Made by a program: the position numbers and the translations under genes. A stretch of 64,000 nucleotides of DNA, taken from positions 62,001 to 126,000 of the forward strand of contig JAEUPJ010000025.1 of assembly GCA_016790285.1 (NCBI GenBank), in the 5' to 3' direction. Positions 17,389-24,716 of this stretch are shown one piece after another. Below the pieces are notes generated by a model that made no database searches, was not told the origin of the DNA, and saw only the letters and a list, made by a program, of their open reading frames with translations. The DNA comes from Roseateles sp. GTDB taxonomy: Bacteria; Pseudomonadota; Gammaproteobacteria; Burkholderiales; Burkholderiaceae_C. Each line of letters opens with the position of its first letter. The first letter of the stretch is position 1.

Positions 17389-17925
17389 TCAGCCGCGCAG
17401 GTCGCGCACCGCGGCCTGGCCGGTGTCCACGTCGACGTCGGCGCTGAGCAGCAGCTCCAGCGGCACGGGCTGGTTCCAGAGCTGGCCCTTGATGGTCAGC
17501 CGCAGGCTGGTCGGGCGCAGGCCGGTGCTGAGGTCGTTGGTGATGCGCACTTCCAGCGTGGCCGGGTTCAGCCGGGGCTCGAAGCGCACGATGGCCTGGC
17601 GGACCTGGGCCTCGATCAGCGGGAAGTTGTGGATGGTCATCAACTGCCCGGTCAGGGGCAGGATGCCGAAGTTCAACACCGAATCGGCGGCGTGGGGCAC
17701 GCTCTTCCAGAGCGCGGTGCGCTCGGGGTCCTTGCGGTTGGCGATGTCGGGTTCTTCGCAGACGGCGTTGAAGAGCCAGGACAGGTCGCGCAGCACCGCT
17801 TCGCGCAGCTGGCGCCGGCTGAGCACGCGCGCTTCCAGCGGTTCCACGCGCGAGCCGGGGTCGTGGTCGGTGAGCCGGTCCAGCAGCGAAGGCTGCAGGC
17901 GGTCCTGCGCGCCGAAGGCGGCCAT
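17389..17925 (-). CDS. tssE: T6SS baseplate subunit TssE (gp25-like)
   Basis: A 178-residue protein with the gp25-like lysozyme-fold domain: SRRQLREAVLRDLSWLFNAV (about residues 35-54), then SVLNFGILPLTG, the family's FG-P signature, and AIVRFEPRLNP with the conserved E-PR-L motif. TssE starts sheath polymerisation at the baseplate. ATG 17925 overlaps the tagJ stop (ATGA). The C-terminal 40 residues (LTIKGQLWNQPVPLELLLSA) complete the fold. The length is ordinary. Confidence 0.93.
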   Translation of the reverse strand: MAAFGAQDRLQPSLLDRLTDHDPGSRVEPLEARVLSRRQLREAVLRDLSWLFNAVCEEPDIANRKDPERTALWKSVPHAADSVLNFGILPLTGQLMTIHNFPLIEAQVRQAIVRFEPRLNPATLEVRITNDLSTGLRPTSLRLTIKGQLWNQPVPLELLLSADVDVDTGQAAVRDLRG

Positions 17926-18755
17926 CAGGCGCTCGCGGCGGGCGGGTCGAAGGCGATCTCGCGCACGGCCATCAGGTCGTGGTCGCCGATGTCGCTCACG
18001 AGCACGCGCTGGCCCAGGCCGGCGAAGCGGCCCTCGCCGGGCAGCGGCAGCCACTGGGTCTTGCGCGCGAGGTTGATGAGGCCGTCCTCGCTCTGCTCGG
18101 AGCCGGGGTAGCGCGTGGGCACCAGGGCCACGCTGCTGCCGCCGTTGGTGAAGCTGAGCTGGGCCGGCATCCAGACGCAGTCGCGCAGGTCTTCCGGCGG
18201 GTCGAAGTGGATCTTGGCCAGGTGCTGGAAAGGCACCCAGGTGTAGTGGCCGTTCAGGCAGGTCTCCAGCACGGGCCCAAGGCGCGAGTCGGCATCGGCC
18301 AGCCAGGCGAAGGGCTGGCCGTCCACGCGGCCGGTGCATGCCGGGGCGGCGTCGAAGGCGCTGGCGGCCAGCTCCGCGGCGAGGTCGGCGTGGCCGCCGG
18401 CCTGCTGCTTGAGCGACTCGATGAGCTGCGCCACCCAGGCTTCAGGCTGGCCGAAGACGACCGGCGTGCGCCGGCCGGCGAAGACCTCGGCGCGCAGCAG
18501 CTCGCAGCGGATGGCATGGCCGACGGTCTCGCGCATCGGGATGGCGAGCTTGTCGAGCTCGGCCACGACGTTGAGCTGGGTGTGGGCGCGCTCCCACTGC
18601 CCGAGCACGCTCAGCAGCTGGGCCAGGAAGGTGCGCAGCTTGGGGTCGGCCGGCTTGGCGCGCACGGCCTCGGTGAGCCGGGCGAGGGCCGCGCGCGGGT
18701 CGCCGGCGCGCAGCGCGGCTTCCGCCGCTTGTTGGGGGGCGAGGTCAGAAGCCAT
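17925..18755 (-). CDS. tagJ: TagJ/ImpE-family T6SS accessory protein
   Basis: A 276-residue protein with a tetratricopeptide-like N-terminal half (AAEAALRAGDPRAALARLTEAVRAKPADPKLRTFLAQLLSVLG, seen as two helical hairpins within residues 7-50) and a beta-rich half with FNGxY-like NGHYTWVPFQHLAKIHFDPPEDLRD and WMPAQLSFTNGGSSVALVPTRYPGSE, typical of ImpE/TagJ. TagJ binds the N-terminus of the small sheath subunit and may modulate ClpV recycling. The start at 18755 overlaps the zinc-ribbon gene by 11 bases and its stop overlaps tssE by four. The frame is open upstream but that part is the antisense shadow of the zinc-ribbon gene's other frame. Confidence 0.88.
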   Translation of the reverse strand: MASDLAPQQAAEAALRAGDPRAALARLTEAVRAKPADPKLRTFLAQLLSVLGQWERAHTQLNVVAELDKLAIPMRETVGHAIRCELLRAEVFAGRRTPVVFGQPEAWVAQLIESLKQQAGGHADLAAELAASAFDAAPACTGRVDGQPFAWLADADSRLGPVLETCLNGHYTWVPFQHLAKIHFDPPEDLRDCVWMPAQLSFTNGGSSVALVPTRYPGSEQSEDGLINLARKTQWLPLPGEGRFAGLGQRVLVSDIGDHDLMAVREIAFDPPAASA

Positions 18756-19308
18756 GTCCGCAATCGGTGCAGAAGCGCGCTTGGCGCGGGAGGGTGATGC
18801 CGCAGGCCGGGCAGCTCTTGTGCGTGCTGGCCATGTCGAAGCCGCATTCGTGGCAGAAGCGGCCGCCGGCGCTTGGCGTCTGGCAGTTGGGGCAGGTGGC
18901 GCCGCCGGCCGCTGCACCGGCAGCAGGCGCGGCATCGAGCGACGCGCGCGCGGCGCAGTCGCGGCAACTGCTGCTGCCGCTGTTCCAGCACTCGCGGCCC
19001 ACCCACTTGCGGCAGCCGGGGCACTTCTCGTAGAGCGGCGCGGCCACGGCCATGGCTTCGGCGAGGGCCTCGGCCTTGGCGCCGCTGGCGCCGGCCTCGG
19101 CGAAGGCGCCGGTCGCGCGGCTGGCCTTGTTCAGGTCGTAGAACATGAACGCGAAGCGGCTGAGCCAGCCGGTGATCTGGCCCTTGCGGTAGGGCCTGAA
19201 CGCCGAGCGCGAGCTCTCGCCGCACTTCTCGCAGAAGAACTCGAACTGAAAGCCGGCCGACACGTCGCTCATCGACGTGCTGACGTCACGGTAGTTGGTC
19301 AGGGCCAT
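18745..19308 (-). CDS. Multi-zinc-ribbon protein encoded inside the T6SS operon
   Basis: A 187-residue soluble protein with Cys pairs along its length: FCEKCGE (about 25-30), KCPGCRKW with a distal CRDC (about 94-118), TCPNCQTP with FCHECGF (about 138-158), and SCPACG with FCTDCGHGF at the C-terminus. That makes up to four zinc ribbons, the last two being double-zinc-ribbon type. Between residues 45 and 95 is a helical Ala-rich stretch. It lies four bases after the longest Hcp-family gene and overlaps tagJ. I know no defined T6SS role; a scaffold or nucleic-acid/protein-binding regulator is possible. Close cotranscription argues that it belongs to the system. Confidence 0.8.
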   Translation of the reverse strand: MALTNYRDVSTSMSDVSAGFQFEFFCEKCGESSRSAFRPYRKGQITGWLSRFAFMFYDLNKASRATGAFAEAGASGAKAEALAEAMAVAAPLYEKCPGCRKWVGRECWNSGSSSCRDCAARASLDAAPAAGAAAGGATCPNCQTPSAGGRFCHECGFDMASTHKSCPACGITLPRQARFCTDCGHGF

Positions 19309-19312
19309 GGCT

Positions 19313-20152
19313 TCAGATCGGCGAGCCGATGTTCTTCATGGTGAACGCGCGCATCGTGCCCTGCGACAGGTTCTTGGCCACGGCCTGGCCGGTGTTGCTG
19401 TGCGAGTAGTGCGACGGCGGGTTCTTGTAGACATAGGCCAGCGAGCCGAACTCGCAGGTCCACTCTTCCATCAGCTCGGTCATGGTGTCGGTCATCACGA
19501 CCTCGAGCTTGTATTCGGTGAGCCGGATCTTCTGGATGGTGAACACCAGCGAGGTGCCGTCCATCACGGTGGCCGAGCGCTTGTGGATGGTGAGCGTGCC
19601 GGACGGGAAGATGTCGCCAGCCTTCATCGAGTTCAGCATCTGCGTGCTGGCGATGTCCACGCGCTTCTTGAAGGTGAACTCGAAGTTGGGGTTGCGGTCG
19701 CCGGCCGTCTCGCCCTTGCCCGACGGCTTGGCCTTGTCGTCCTTCTTGCGCTCGTTGAGCTGCGTGGCCTGCTCGATCTTGCGCTCGGCTTCGTCCAGGG
19801 ACTTGCTCAGCCACTTGTCGTGCTTGGCCTGCAGGGCGTTGCGCTCGGCGTCGGTCTTGGCGCGGGCCATGTCGCGGCTGAGCGAGGCCTGGGCCTTGCT
19901 CACCTGCTCCTTGAGGTTGCGCGCCATGTCCGCGGGGTTGTCGCCCTTGATGAGCGGCTGCTTGCCGCCCTTGCCGCCCTTGCCCGCTTCGGCGCCTTGC
20001 GACTTCTCGTCTTCGTTGTGCAGCTTCCAGCTCAGGCTCTCGAGGAGCACCTGGCCCTGGAAGAGATGGGACACGGCCTCGCCTGCCACGGGCACCCGGG
20101 TGGGGCGCAGCAGGATGAGGTAGATGTCGGCGCCGTTGGTGGAGGAAGACAT
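19313..20152 (-). CDS. Hcp-family tube protein with charged coiled-coil insertion
   Basis: A 279-residue relative of Hcp, well above the usual 160-175. Residues 1-45 (ADIYLILLRPTRVPVAGEAV, VLLESLSWKL) match the first strands of the Hcp barrel. From about 153 the fold resumes with NPNFEFTFKKRVDIASTQML, LTIHKRSATVMDG and YKLEVVMTDTMTELMEEWTCEF. Between them sit about 107 residues, Lys/Glu/Asp-rich with a Gly-Lys stretch and a long predicted coiled coil. That insertion would fall in a loop of the ring, so this may be a specialised Hcp carrying a lumenal or outer domain, or a non-tube relative. It overlaps the previous Hcp-like gene by one base. Confidence 0.8.
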   Translation of the reverse strand: MSSSTNGADIYLILLRPTRVPVAGEAVSHLFQGQVLLESLSWKLHNEDEKSQGAEAGKGGKGGKQPLIKGDNPADMARNLKEQVSKAQASLSRDMARAKTDAERNALQAKHDKWLSKSLDEAERKIEQATQLNERKKDDKAKPSGKGETAGDRNPNFEFTFKKRVDIASTQMLNSMKAGDIFPSGTLTIHKRSATVMDGTSLVFTIQKIRLTEYKLEVVMTDTMTELMEEWTCEFGSLAYVYKNPPSHYSHSNTGQAVAKNLSQGTMRAFTMKNIGSPI

Positions 20153-20700
20153 CAGAGCAGCGCCACAGGGTGGAAGAAGGGAGCCGTGGGCAGGTTGTCC
20201 TTGCCCAGCGTCTTCAGGTACATCATCTTGATGCTCTTGAAGTTGAGGGTCCAGCTCTCGATCACTTCCTTGGAGTTGCCGCTGTCGGACACGTCCAGCG
20301 AGCAGTCCGCGAAGTGGCCCATCGTGCAGGCGAGCACGAAGCCCGGCTGGTGGATGGCCCGGCCCTGCTGCTTGATGTGCAGCACGGTGATCGTGGCGCT
20401 GACCACCGGCAGGTGGTTGTCCAGGCAGAAGTGCATTTGCGAGGAGCCGACGTCAAAGCGCTTCTTGAACGTGAGCGGCTCCATCTGGATGGTGACGGGC
20501 GTGCCGATGCCGGCCATCGAGGCCGCCGCGCTGGCCAGGCCCGCCAGGCCGGAGGGCCTGGCCTTGGGGTCCTTCAGCGCGGTCATGCCCCAGCCGAACT
20601 CCATCAGTTCGACGGAGCCTTCCCAGCCTTCGAGCAGGCCCTCGCCCACCACCGGCCCGGCGCCGGTGACGAGCTGCATGAAGATGTTGGAGCGGCTCAT
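20152..20700 (-). CDS. Hcp-family protein, second copy
   Basis: A 182-residue Hcp-like protein. It shows the Hcp order of elements: NIFMQLVTGAGPVVGEGLLEGWEGSVELMEFGWGM (read as the first strands), PLTFKKRFDVGSSQMHF at about 75-91, ATITVLHIKQQG, and a final strand ESWTLNFKSIKMMYLKTLG. The first half contains an extra Ala/Gly-rich stretch (GLAGLASAAASMAGIG) not seen in ordinary Hcp. It lies 24 bases after the canonical copy and touches the third. It may form mixed tubes or a specialised tube section for a particular cargo; the sequence does not decide. Confidence 0.8.
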   Translation of the reverse strand: MSRSNIFMQLVTGAGPVVGEGLLEGWEGSVELMEFGWGMTALKDPKARPSGLAGLASAAASMAGIGTPVTIQMEPLTFKKRFDVGSSQMHFCLDNHLPVVSATITVLHIKQQGRAIHQPGFVLACTMGHFADCSLDVSDSGNSKEVIESWTLNFKSIKMMYLKTLGKDNLPTAPFFHPVALL

Positions 20701-20724
20701 GGGCGTTCAGCGCGCGGCAGCCGA

Positions 20725-21222
20725 TCAGGACGGAGACGCCGTGCCGGCCGGGATGTCCCAGTTGTAGGTCTTGGCCGCGCCGAGCTTGCCGGTCTTGTTG
20801 TCCTGCGGCTTGTATTCGATCTTCACGGTCTTGAAGACCATCTCGACCTTCTGCGTGACGCTGCCTTCCTCGGTGCCGTTCTGGGCCACCTTGGTGATGA
20901 AGCAGCCTTCCATCGTCATCGTGAAGTAGGTCTCGGGCGTGGCCGAGCCGGTGGTCTTCATCATCTGCAGCTCGACCTTGGGGAAGGCCTTGCCCGTGCA
21001 GATGTAGCCCATGATGACCGTGGAGGCGGTGTCGAAGTAATGCTCCCAGTTCATCTTGCCCGGGTTGGGCTTGCCGACCGAGGCGCCGCCGCCCTTGGTC
21101 CAGCTGGTCTCGGCTTCGATTTCCCAGTCCCAGCCTTGGATCTCGATCCACTTTTCCTTGCCCTTCTGCAGCGACTCGCCGTCGGCTTTGTCGAAGAAGG
21201 TGATGAATGCATTGACTGCCAT
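20725..21222 (-). CDS. hcp: Hcp tube protein (most canonical copy)
   Basis: A 165-residue Hcp, the length expected for the secreted inner-tube ring protein. It begins MAVNAFITFFDKADGESLQ and includes WIEIQGWDWEIEAETSW, a typical surface strand, then STVIMGYICTGKAFPKVELQM, YFTMTMEGCFITKVAQNG and VEMVFKTVKIEYKPQ. Hcp hexamers stack inside the sheath and bind small effectors in the pore. GGAGATAGCAAC precedes the ATG. A GC-rich hairpin (21276-21305) lies between tssC and this gene and may help set its high level. It is followed by two more divergent Hcp-like genes. Confidence 0.92.
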   Translation of the reverse strand: MAVNAFITFFDKADGESLQKGKEKWIEIQGWDWEIEAETSWTKGGGASVGKPNPGKMNWEHYFDTASTVIMGYICTGKAFPKVELQMMKTTGSATPETYFTMTMEGCFITKVAQNGTEEGSVTQKVEMVFKTVKIEYKPQDNKTGKLGAAKTYNWDIPAGTASPS

Positions 21223-21275
21223 GTTGCTATCTCCTGTGGGGGTTCAGAGTGCGCGGGTTGTGTTGGAGGTGAAGA

Positions 21276-21305
21276 GGGCTGCCTTGCGCCCGCGCCGGGC
21301 AGCCC
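21276..21305. other. Hairpin between tssC and hcp
   Basis: GGGCTGCC (21276-21283) pairs with GGCAGCCC (21298-21305) around a GC-rich loop of 14 bases. It lies in the 101-base gap between the tssC stop and the hcp start. There is no T-run, so it is more likely a partial attenuator or mRNA-stabilising structure than a full terminator. Confidence 0.45.
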
Positions 21306-21323
21306 TTTCGACCGATGAGAGGG

Positions 21324-22817
21324 TCAGGCCGACTTCTCGGACGGCAGCTTGGAGACCAGCCGCAGCGACACGGTCAGGCCTTCGAGCTGGTAGTGCGGTT
21401 TCAGGTAGAACTTGGACTGGTAGTAGCCCGGAGCGCCTTCCACTTCCGAGACTTCCACCTGCGCTGCGGCCAGCGGCCGGCGCGCCTTGGTTTCCTCGGA
21501 GGAGTTCACCGGGTCGCCGTCCACGTAGTTGAGGATCCAGCTGTTGAGCCAGTCCTCCATCGCGTCGCGGGACTTGAACGAGCCGACCTTGTCGCGCACG
21601 ATGCACTTCAGGTAATGCGCGAAGCGGTTGCACGCGAAGAGGTAGGGCAGCCGTGCGGCGAGTGCGGCGTTGGCGGTCGCGTCGGGGTCGTCGTACTCGG
21701 CGGGCTTTTGCAGGGACTGGCCGCTGATGAAGGCAGCGAAGTCGCTGTTCTTGCGGTGCACCATCGACAGGAAGCCGTTCTTGGACAGCTCGGCCTCGCG
21801 GCGGTCGGAGATGGCGATCTCGGTCGGGCACTTCATGTCCACGCCGCCGTCGTCCGTCGGGAAGGTGTGCGTGGGCAGGTTGACCACCGCGCCGCCCGAC
21901 TCGATGCCGCGGATGCGCGAGCACCAGCCGTACTGCTTGAAGCTGCTGTTGATGTTCACGGCCATCGCGTAGGCCGCGTTGGACCAGGTGTACTTGCTGT
22001 GGTCTGCGCCCTCGGTGTCTTCCTCGAACGCGAACTCGTCCACCGGGTTGGTCTTGGCGCCGTAGGGCAGGCGCGACAGGAAGCGCGGCATGCACAGGGC
22101 CAGGTAACGCGCGTCGTCGCTCTCGCGCAGCGAGCGCCAGGCGGCGTACTCGGGCGTGGTGAAGATCTTGGTCAGGTCGCGCGGGTTGGCGAGTTCCTGC
22201 CAGCTCTCCATCTGCATGACGCTGGGGGCGGCACCGGCGATGAAGGGGGCGTGGGCGGCCGCGGCGATCTTGCTCAGCTCGCCGAGCAGCTCGACGTCGG
22301 GCGGCGTGTGGTCGAAGTGGTAGTCGCCCACCAGGCAGCCGTAGGGCTCGCCGCCGAACTGGCCGTATTCCTCTTCGTACAGGCGCTTGAACAGCGGCGA
22401 CTGGTCCCAGGCCGTGCCCTTGTAGCGCTTGAGCGTCTTGCCCAGGTCGGTCTTGGAGACGTTGAGCACGCGGATCTTGAGCTGCTCGTCCGTCTCCGTG
22501 TTGTTGACGAGGTAGTGCAGGCCGCGCCAGGCGGACTCCAGCTTCTGGAAGTCCTCGTGGTGCATGATCAGGTTGACCTGCTCGGTGAGCTTGTGGTCGA
22601 TGGCCGCGATCATGGCCTCGATGGTCTTGACGGCGTCGTCGCTGAGCAGCTGCGTGTTGGACAGCGCCTGCTGGGCCAGCGTCTGCACGGCCTGGGCGAC
22701 CGCGCCGCGCGCCTCGTCCGTCTTGGGCTTGAATTCCTTGTTCAGCAGGGCCTCGAAGTCGTTGCCTTCGAAGGTGACGCCTGCCAGGGCCGATGCTGAC
22801 TGTTCCGCTTGGGTCAT
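21324..22817 (-). CDS. tssC: T6SS sheath large subunit TssC
   Basis: A 497-residue TssC (VipB family), full length. Typical segments are present: VQTLAQQALSNTQLLSDDAVKTIEAMIAAID and KLESAWRGLHYLVNNTETDEQLKIRVLNVSK near the N-terminus, LYEEEYGQFGGEPYGCLVGDYHF in the middle, and a C-terminal YLKPHYQLEGLTVSLRLVSKLP. TssB and TssC form the contractile sheath around Hcp; ClpV later takes it apart. The start at 22817 is 43 bases after tssB. The N-terminus matches the family start. Nothing unusual. Confidence 0.97.
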   Translation of the reverse strand: MTQAEQSASALAGVTFEGNDFEALLNKEFKPKTDEARGAVAQAVQTLAQQALSNTQLLSDDAVKTIEAMIAAIDHKLTEQVNLIMHHEDFQKLESAWRGLHYLVNNTETDEQLKIRVLNVSKTDLGKTLKRYKGTAWDQSPLFKRLYEEEYGQFGGEPYGCLVGDYHFDHTPPDVELLGELSKIAAAAHAPFIAGAAPSVMQMESWQELANPRDLTKIFTTPEYAAWRSLRESDDARYLALCMPRFLSRLPYGAKTNPVDEFAFEEDTEGADHSKYTWSNAAYAMAVNINSSFKQYGWCSRIRGIESGGAVVNLPTHTFPTDDGGVDMKCPTEIAISDRREAELSKNGFLSMVHRKNSDFAAFISGQSLQKPAEYDDPDATANAALAARLPYLFACNRFAHYLKCIVRDKVGSFKSRDAMEDWLNSWILNYVDGDPVNSSEETKARRPLAAAQVEVSEVEGAPGYYQSKFYLKPHYQLEGLTVSLRLVSKLPSEKSA

Positions 22818-22860
22818 GGTTGAAACTCCAGTCGTTTCCGTGGGTGCTTGAGGCCGAGGC

Positions 22861-23355
22861 TCACTCCGCCTTGGGGGCGTCGGTCAGCGTCTTGAGCAGC
22901 GTGGGGTCGGCCAGGACCTTGGCGATGAGGTCGCCAGCGCCGGACTTGCCGTCCATGTAGGTGATGAGGTTGGAGAGCTGCTGGCGGGCTTCGAGCAGCT
23001 TGTTCAGGCCGTCGACCTTGCGCGCCACGGCCGCGGGCGAGAAGTCGTCCATGCTCTCGAACGTGATGTCCACGGGCAGGCTGCCTTCGCCGGTCAGCGT
23101 GTTCTCGACGTTGAAGGCCACGCGCGGCTTCATCGACTTCATGCGCGAGTCGAAGTTGTCGACGTCGATCTCCAGGAACTTGCGGTCCGACACCGGCGGC
23201 AGCGGATCTTCCGGCTTGCCGGAGAGGTCGGCCATGACGCCCATCACGAAGGGCAGCTGCACCTTCTTCTCGGCGCCGTAGAGCTCCACGTCGTACTCGA
23301 TCTGCACCCGCGGGGCCCGGTTGCGGGCGATGAATTTCTGGCTGCTCTTGCTCAT
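22861..23355 (-). CDS. tssB: T6SS sheath small subunit TssB
   Basis: A 164-residue TssB (VipA family), normal length. It begins MSKSSQKFIARNRAPRVQIE and carries LPFVMGVMADLSGKPEDPLP, the most conserved block, followed by RKFLEIDVDNFDSRMKSMKPR and the helical C-terminus (VDGLNKLLEARQQLSNLITY). It pairs with TssC in the sheath, and its N-terminal helix is the part TagJ homologues bind in other systems; tagJ is in this operon. AAGGAG precedes the ATG. It is separated from tssA by 87 bases. Confidence 0.96.
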   Translation of the reverse strand: MSKSSQKFIARNRAPRVQIEYDVELYGAEKKVQLPFVMGVMADLSGKPEDPLPPVSDRKFLEIDVDNFDSRMKSMKPRVAFNVENTLTGEGSLPVDITFESMDDFSPAAVARKVDGLNKLLEARQQLSNLITYMDGKSGAGDLIAKVLADPTLLKTLTDAPKAE

Positions 23356-23442
23356 CTCAATGCTCCTTGCGGACGGGATTCAGGGTGAAGGGGAGTGCGG
23401 TGGTTGTTGGAACAGACGACATCGGGTGGCGAGTTGCGACGC

Positions 23443-24558
23443 CTAGTGCAGGCTGTCCGGGTCCACACCCAGCATGCGGGCCACCTCGCCGACGGCGTCG
23501 GGGGCGAACTCGCGCACCAGCTGCAGGAAATTGCGGTCGATGAGCCGCTGCGCGCGGCGCAGCAGGTCGGCGGCCGGGTTGGTGGGTTCGTGCTTCTCGA
23601 GGTAGGCACAGACGGCGTCGATGGCGCGCACGGCGTCGGCACGGCTCTCGATGGCGCCCACGCCCACCGAGGCGCCGCTGCTGCGGCCGCGCCGCGCCGG
23701 GGCTGCGGGCGCCTCGTCGCGGGCACGGTCACCGTCGTCCTGCGCAATGCCCAGGTCGTTGAGCAGGCCGGCCAGGTCGTCGGCGTCGGAGTCCAGCGTC
23801 ACCGGCCGTGGCGACACGGCGGCCACGCCCTCGACCATCGTGCGCAGCGCGGAGAAGTCAGGCATCTCGCCGTAGCCCAGGCGCGCCTGCAGGCAGGTGC
23901 CCAGCGCGTCCAGCGCCTGCACCGCCGCGGTGGCCTGCGTGGCCAGGTGCGGGTAGCCGGCGACGGCGTCGGCGAGCATGTTCTCGACCTGGCCGCGCGA
24001 GGGCACCGACTCGTCGTCGCGCGCCGTGAGCTCGCCCATCGCGATCTCGATGTCGCGCACCGTGATCTGGCCGATGCCGCGGTCGTTGAGCACGAGGCTG
24101 GCGCGCACGTCGCCCAGCGTCGCCGAGAGGCTGGTGAGTTCGTTGAGCACGTTCACGCGGGCGAAGGCGTCGCCGTCCTCGGGGCGCGGGTGGAGCTCGT
24201 CCCACCAGGTGTTGAGCAGTTGCTCGAACAGGCGCAGGCCCGGGCCCAGCGCCGCGAAGCCTTCCAGGCGAAGCTGGGCGCGCAGCAGCAGGTTGGCCAC
24301 GCGCAGGTCGCGGGTGCGGGCGTTGAGGGCTTCGGCCAGGCTCTTCACCGCGCGCCAGTCCGGCGGCTCGGCCGGGGCGAACTGGGTTTCGGGCTTGCCC
24401 GCGGCGGCCTGGTTCAGCGCCAGGAATTCGTTGTCGTACTCCAGGTCGGGGCCGCACGGGGCGTCGTCCGACACGGGCAGCAGCCAGGGCGCGAACACGG
24501 GGTCGCGGCTGAGCGACGGCGTGGAATCGGGCGGCGTGTCGAAAGGGTTGCTGTCCAT
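23443..24558 (-). CDS. tssA: T6SS cap/priming protein TssA
   Basis: A 371-residue protein with the ImpA N-terminal domain: FAPWLLPVSDDAPCGPDLEYDNEF (about residues 22-45, read in pieces), PDWRAVKSLAEALNARTRDLRVANLLLRA and GFAALGPGLRLFEQLLNTWWDELHPRPEDGDAF, all typical. TssA primes tube and sheath growth and stays at the growing end. The C-terminal 80 residues (IESRADAVRAIDAVCAYLEKHEPTNPAADLLRRAQRLI, read in pieces) are the family's oligomerising tail. It is the first gene of the leftward operon; an ECF-type promoter lies about 54-78 bases upstream, back to back with the promoter of the kinase gene. Confidence 0.94.
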   Translation of the reverse strand: MDSNPFDTPPDSTPSLSRDPVFAPWLLPVSDDAPCGPDLEYDNEFLALNQAAAGKPETQFAPAEPPDWRAVKSLAEALNARTRDLRVANLLLRAQLRLEGFAALGPGLRLFEQLLNTWWDELHPRPEDGDAFARVNVLNELTSLSATLGDVRASLVLNDRGIGQITVRDIEIAMGELTARDDESVPSRGQVENMLADAVAGYPHLATQATAAVQALDALGTCLQARLGYGEMPDFSALRTMVEGVAAVSPRPVTLDSDADDLAGLLNDLGIAQDDGDRARDEAPAAPARRGRSSGASVGVGAIESRADAVRAIDAVCAYLEKHEPTNPAADLLRRAQRLIDRNFLQLVREFAPDAVGEVARMLGVDPDSLH

Positions 24559-24611
24559 GGGTGTCCGAAGCAGGGCCGGCGCGATGCAGCCGGCGGGAGT
24601 TCGGGCGGTAT

Positions 24612-24636
24612 GTAACCCTGGCCTGCGCTTAGTTCC
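24612..24636 (-). promoter_or_regulatory. ECF-type promoter of the tssA operon
   Basis: On the minus strand GGAAC (24636-24632), 15 bases, GTTAC (24616-24612). Spacing equals that of the clpV, ppkA and 26514 sites. The predicted message would carry a leader of about 40-45 bases before the tssA ATG at 24558. Confidence 0.65.
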
Positions 24637-24663
24637 CCGGCGGCACGCGCGCTGCCCGGTACG

Positions 24664-24688
24664 GGAACGGAATGCGGTTTCCTGTCAC
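24664..24688 (+). promoter_or_regulatory. ECF-type promoter of the kinase gene
   Basis: GGAAC (24664-24668), 15 bases, GTCAC (24684-24688), then TCAGCA, the same extended -10 as the clpV promoter. It diverges from the tssA promoter with 27 bases between the two -35 elements. An ATG at 24672 lies inside this promoter, which argues for the kinase start at 24717. Confidence 0.65.
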
Positions 24689-24716
24689 TCAGCAAGCTGG
24701 ACGTCCCGCCTGCACG

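Noticed and set aside
24672-24716. Longer N-terminus for the kinase starting at ATG 24672
   Set aside because: That ATG lies between the -35 and -10 of the predicted promoter, so it would not be in the message.
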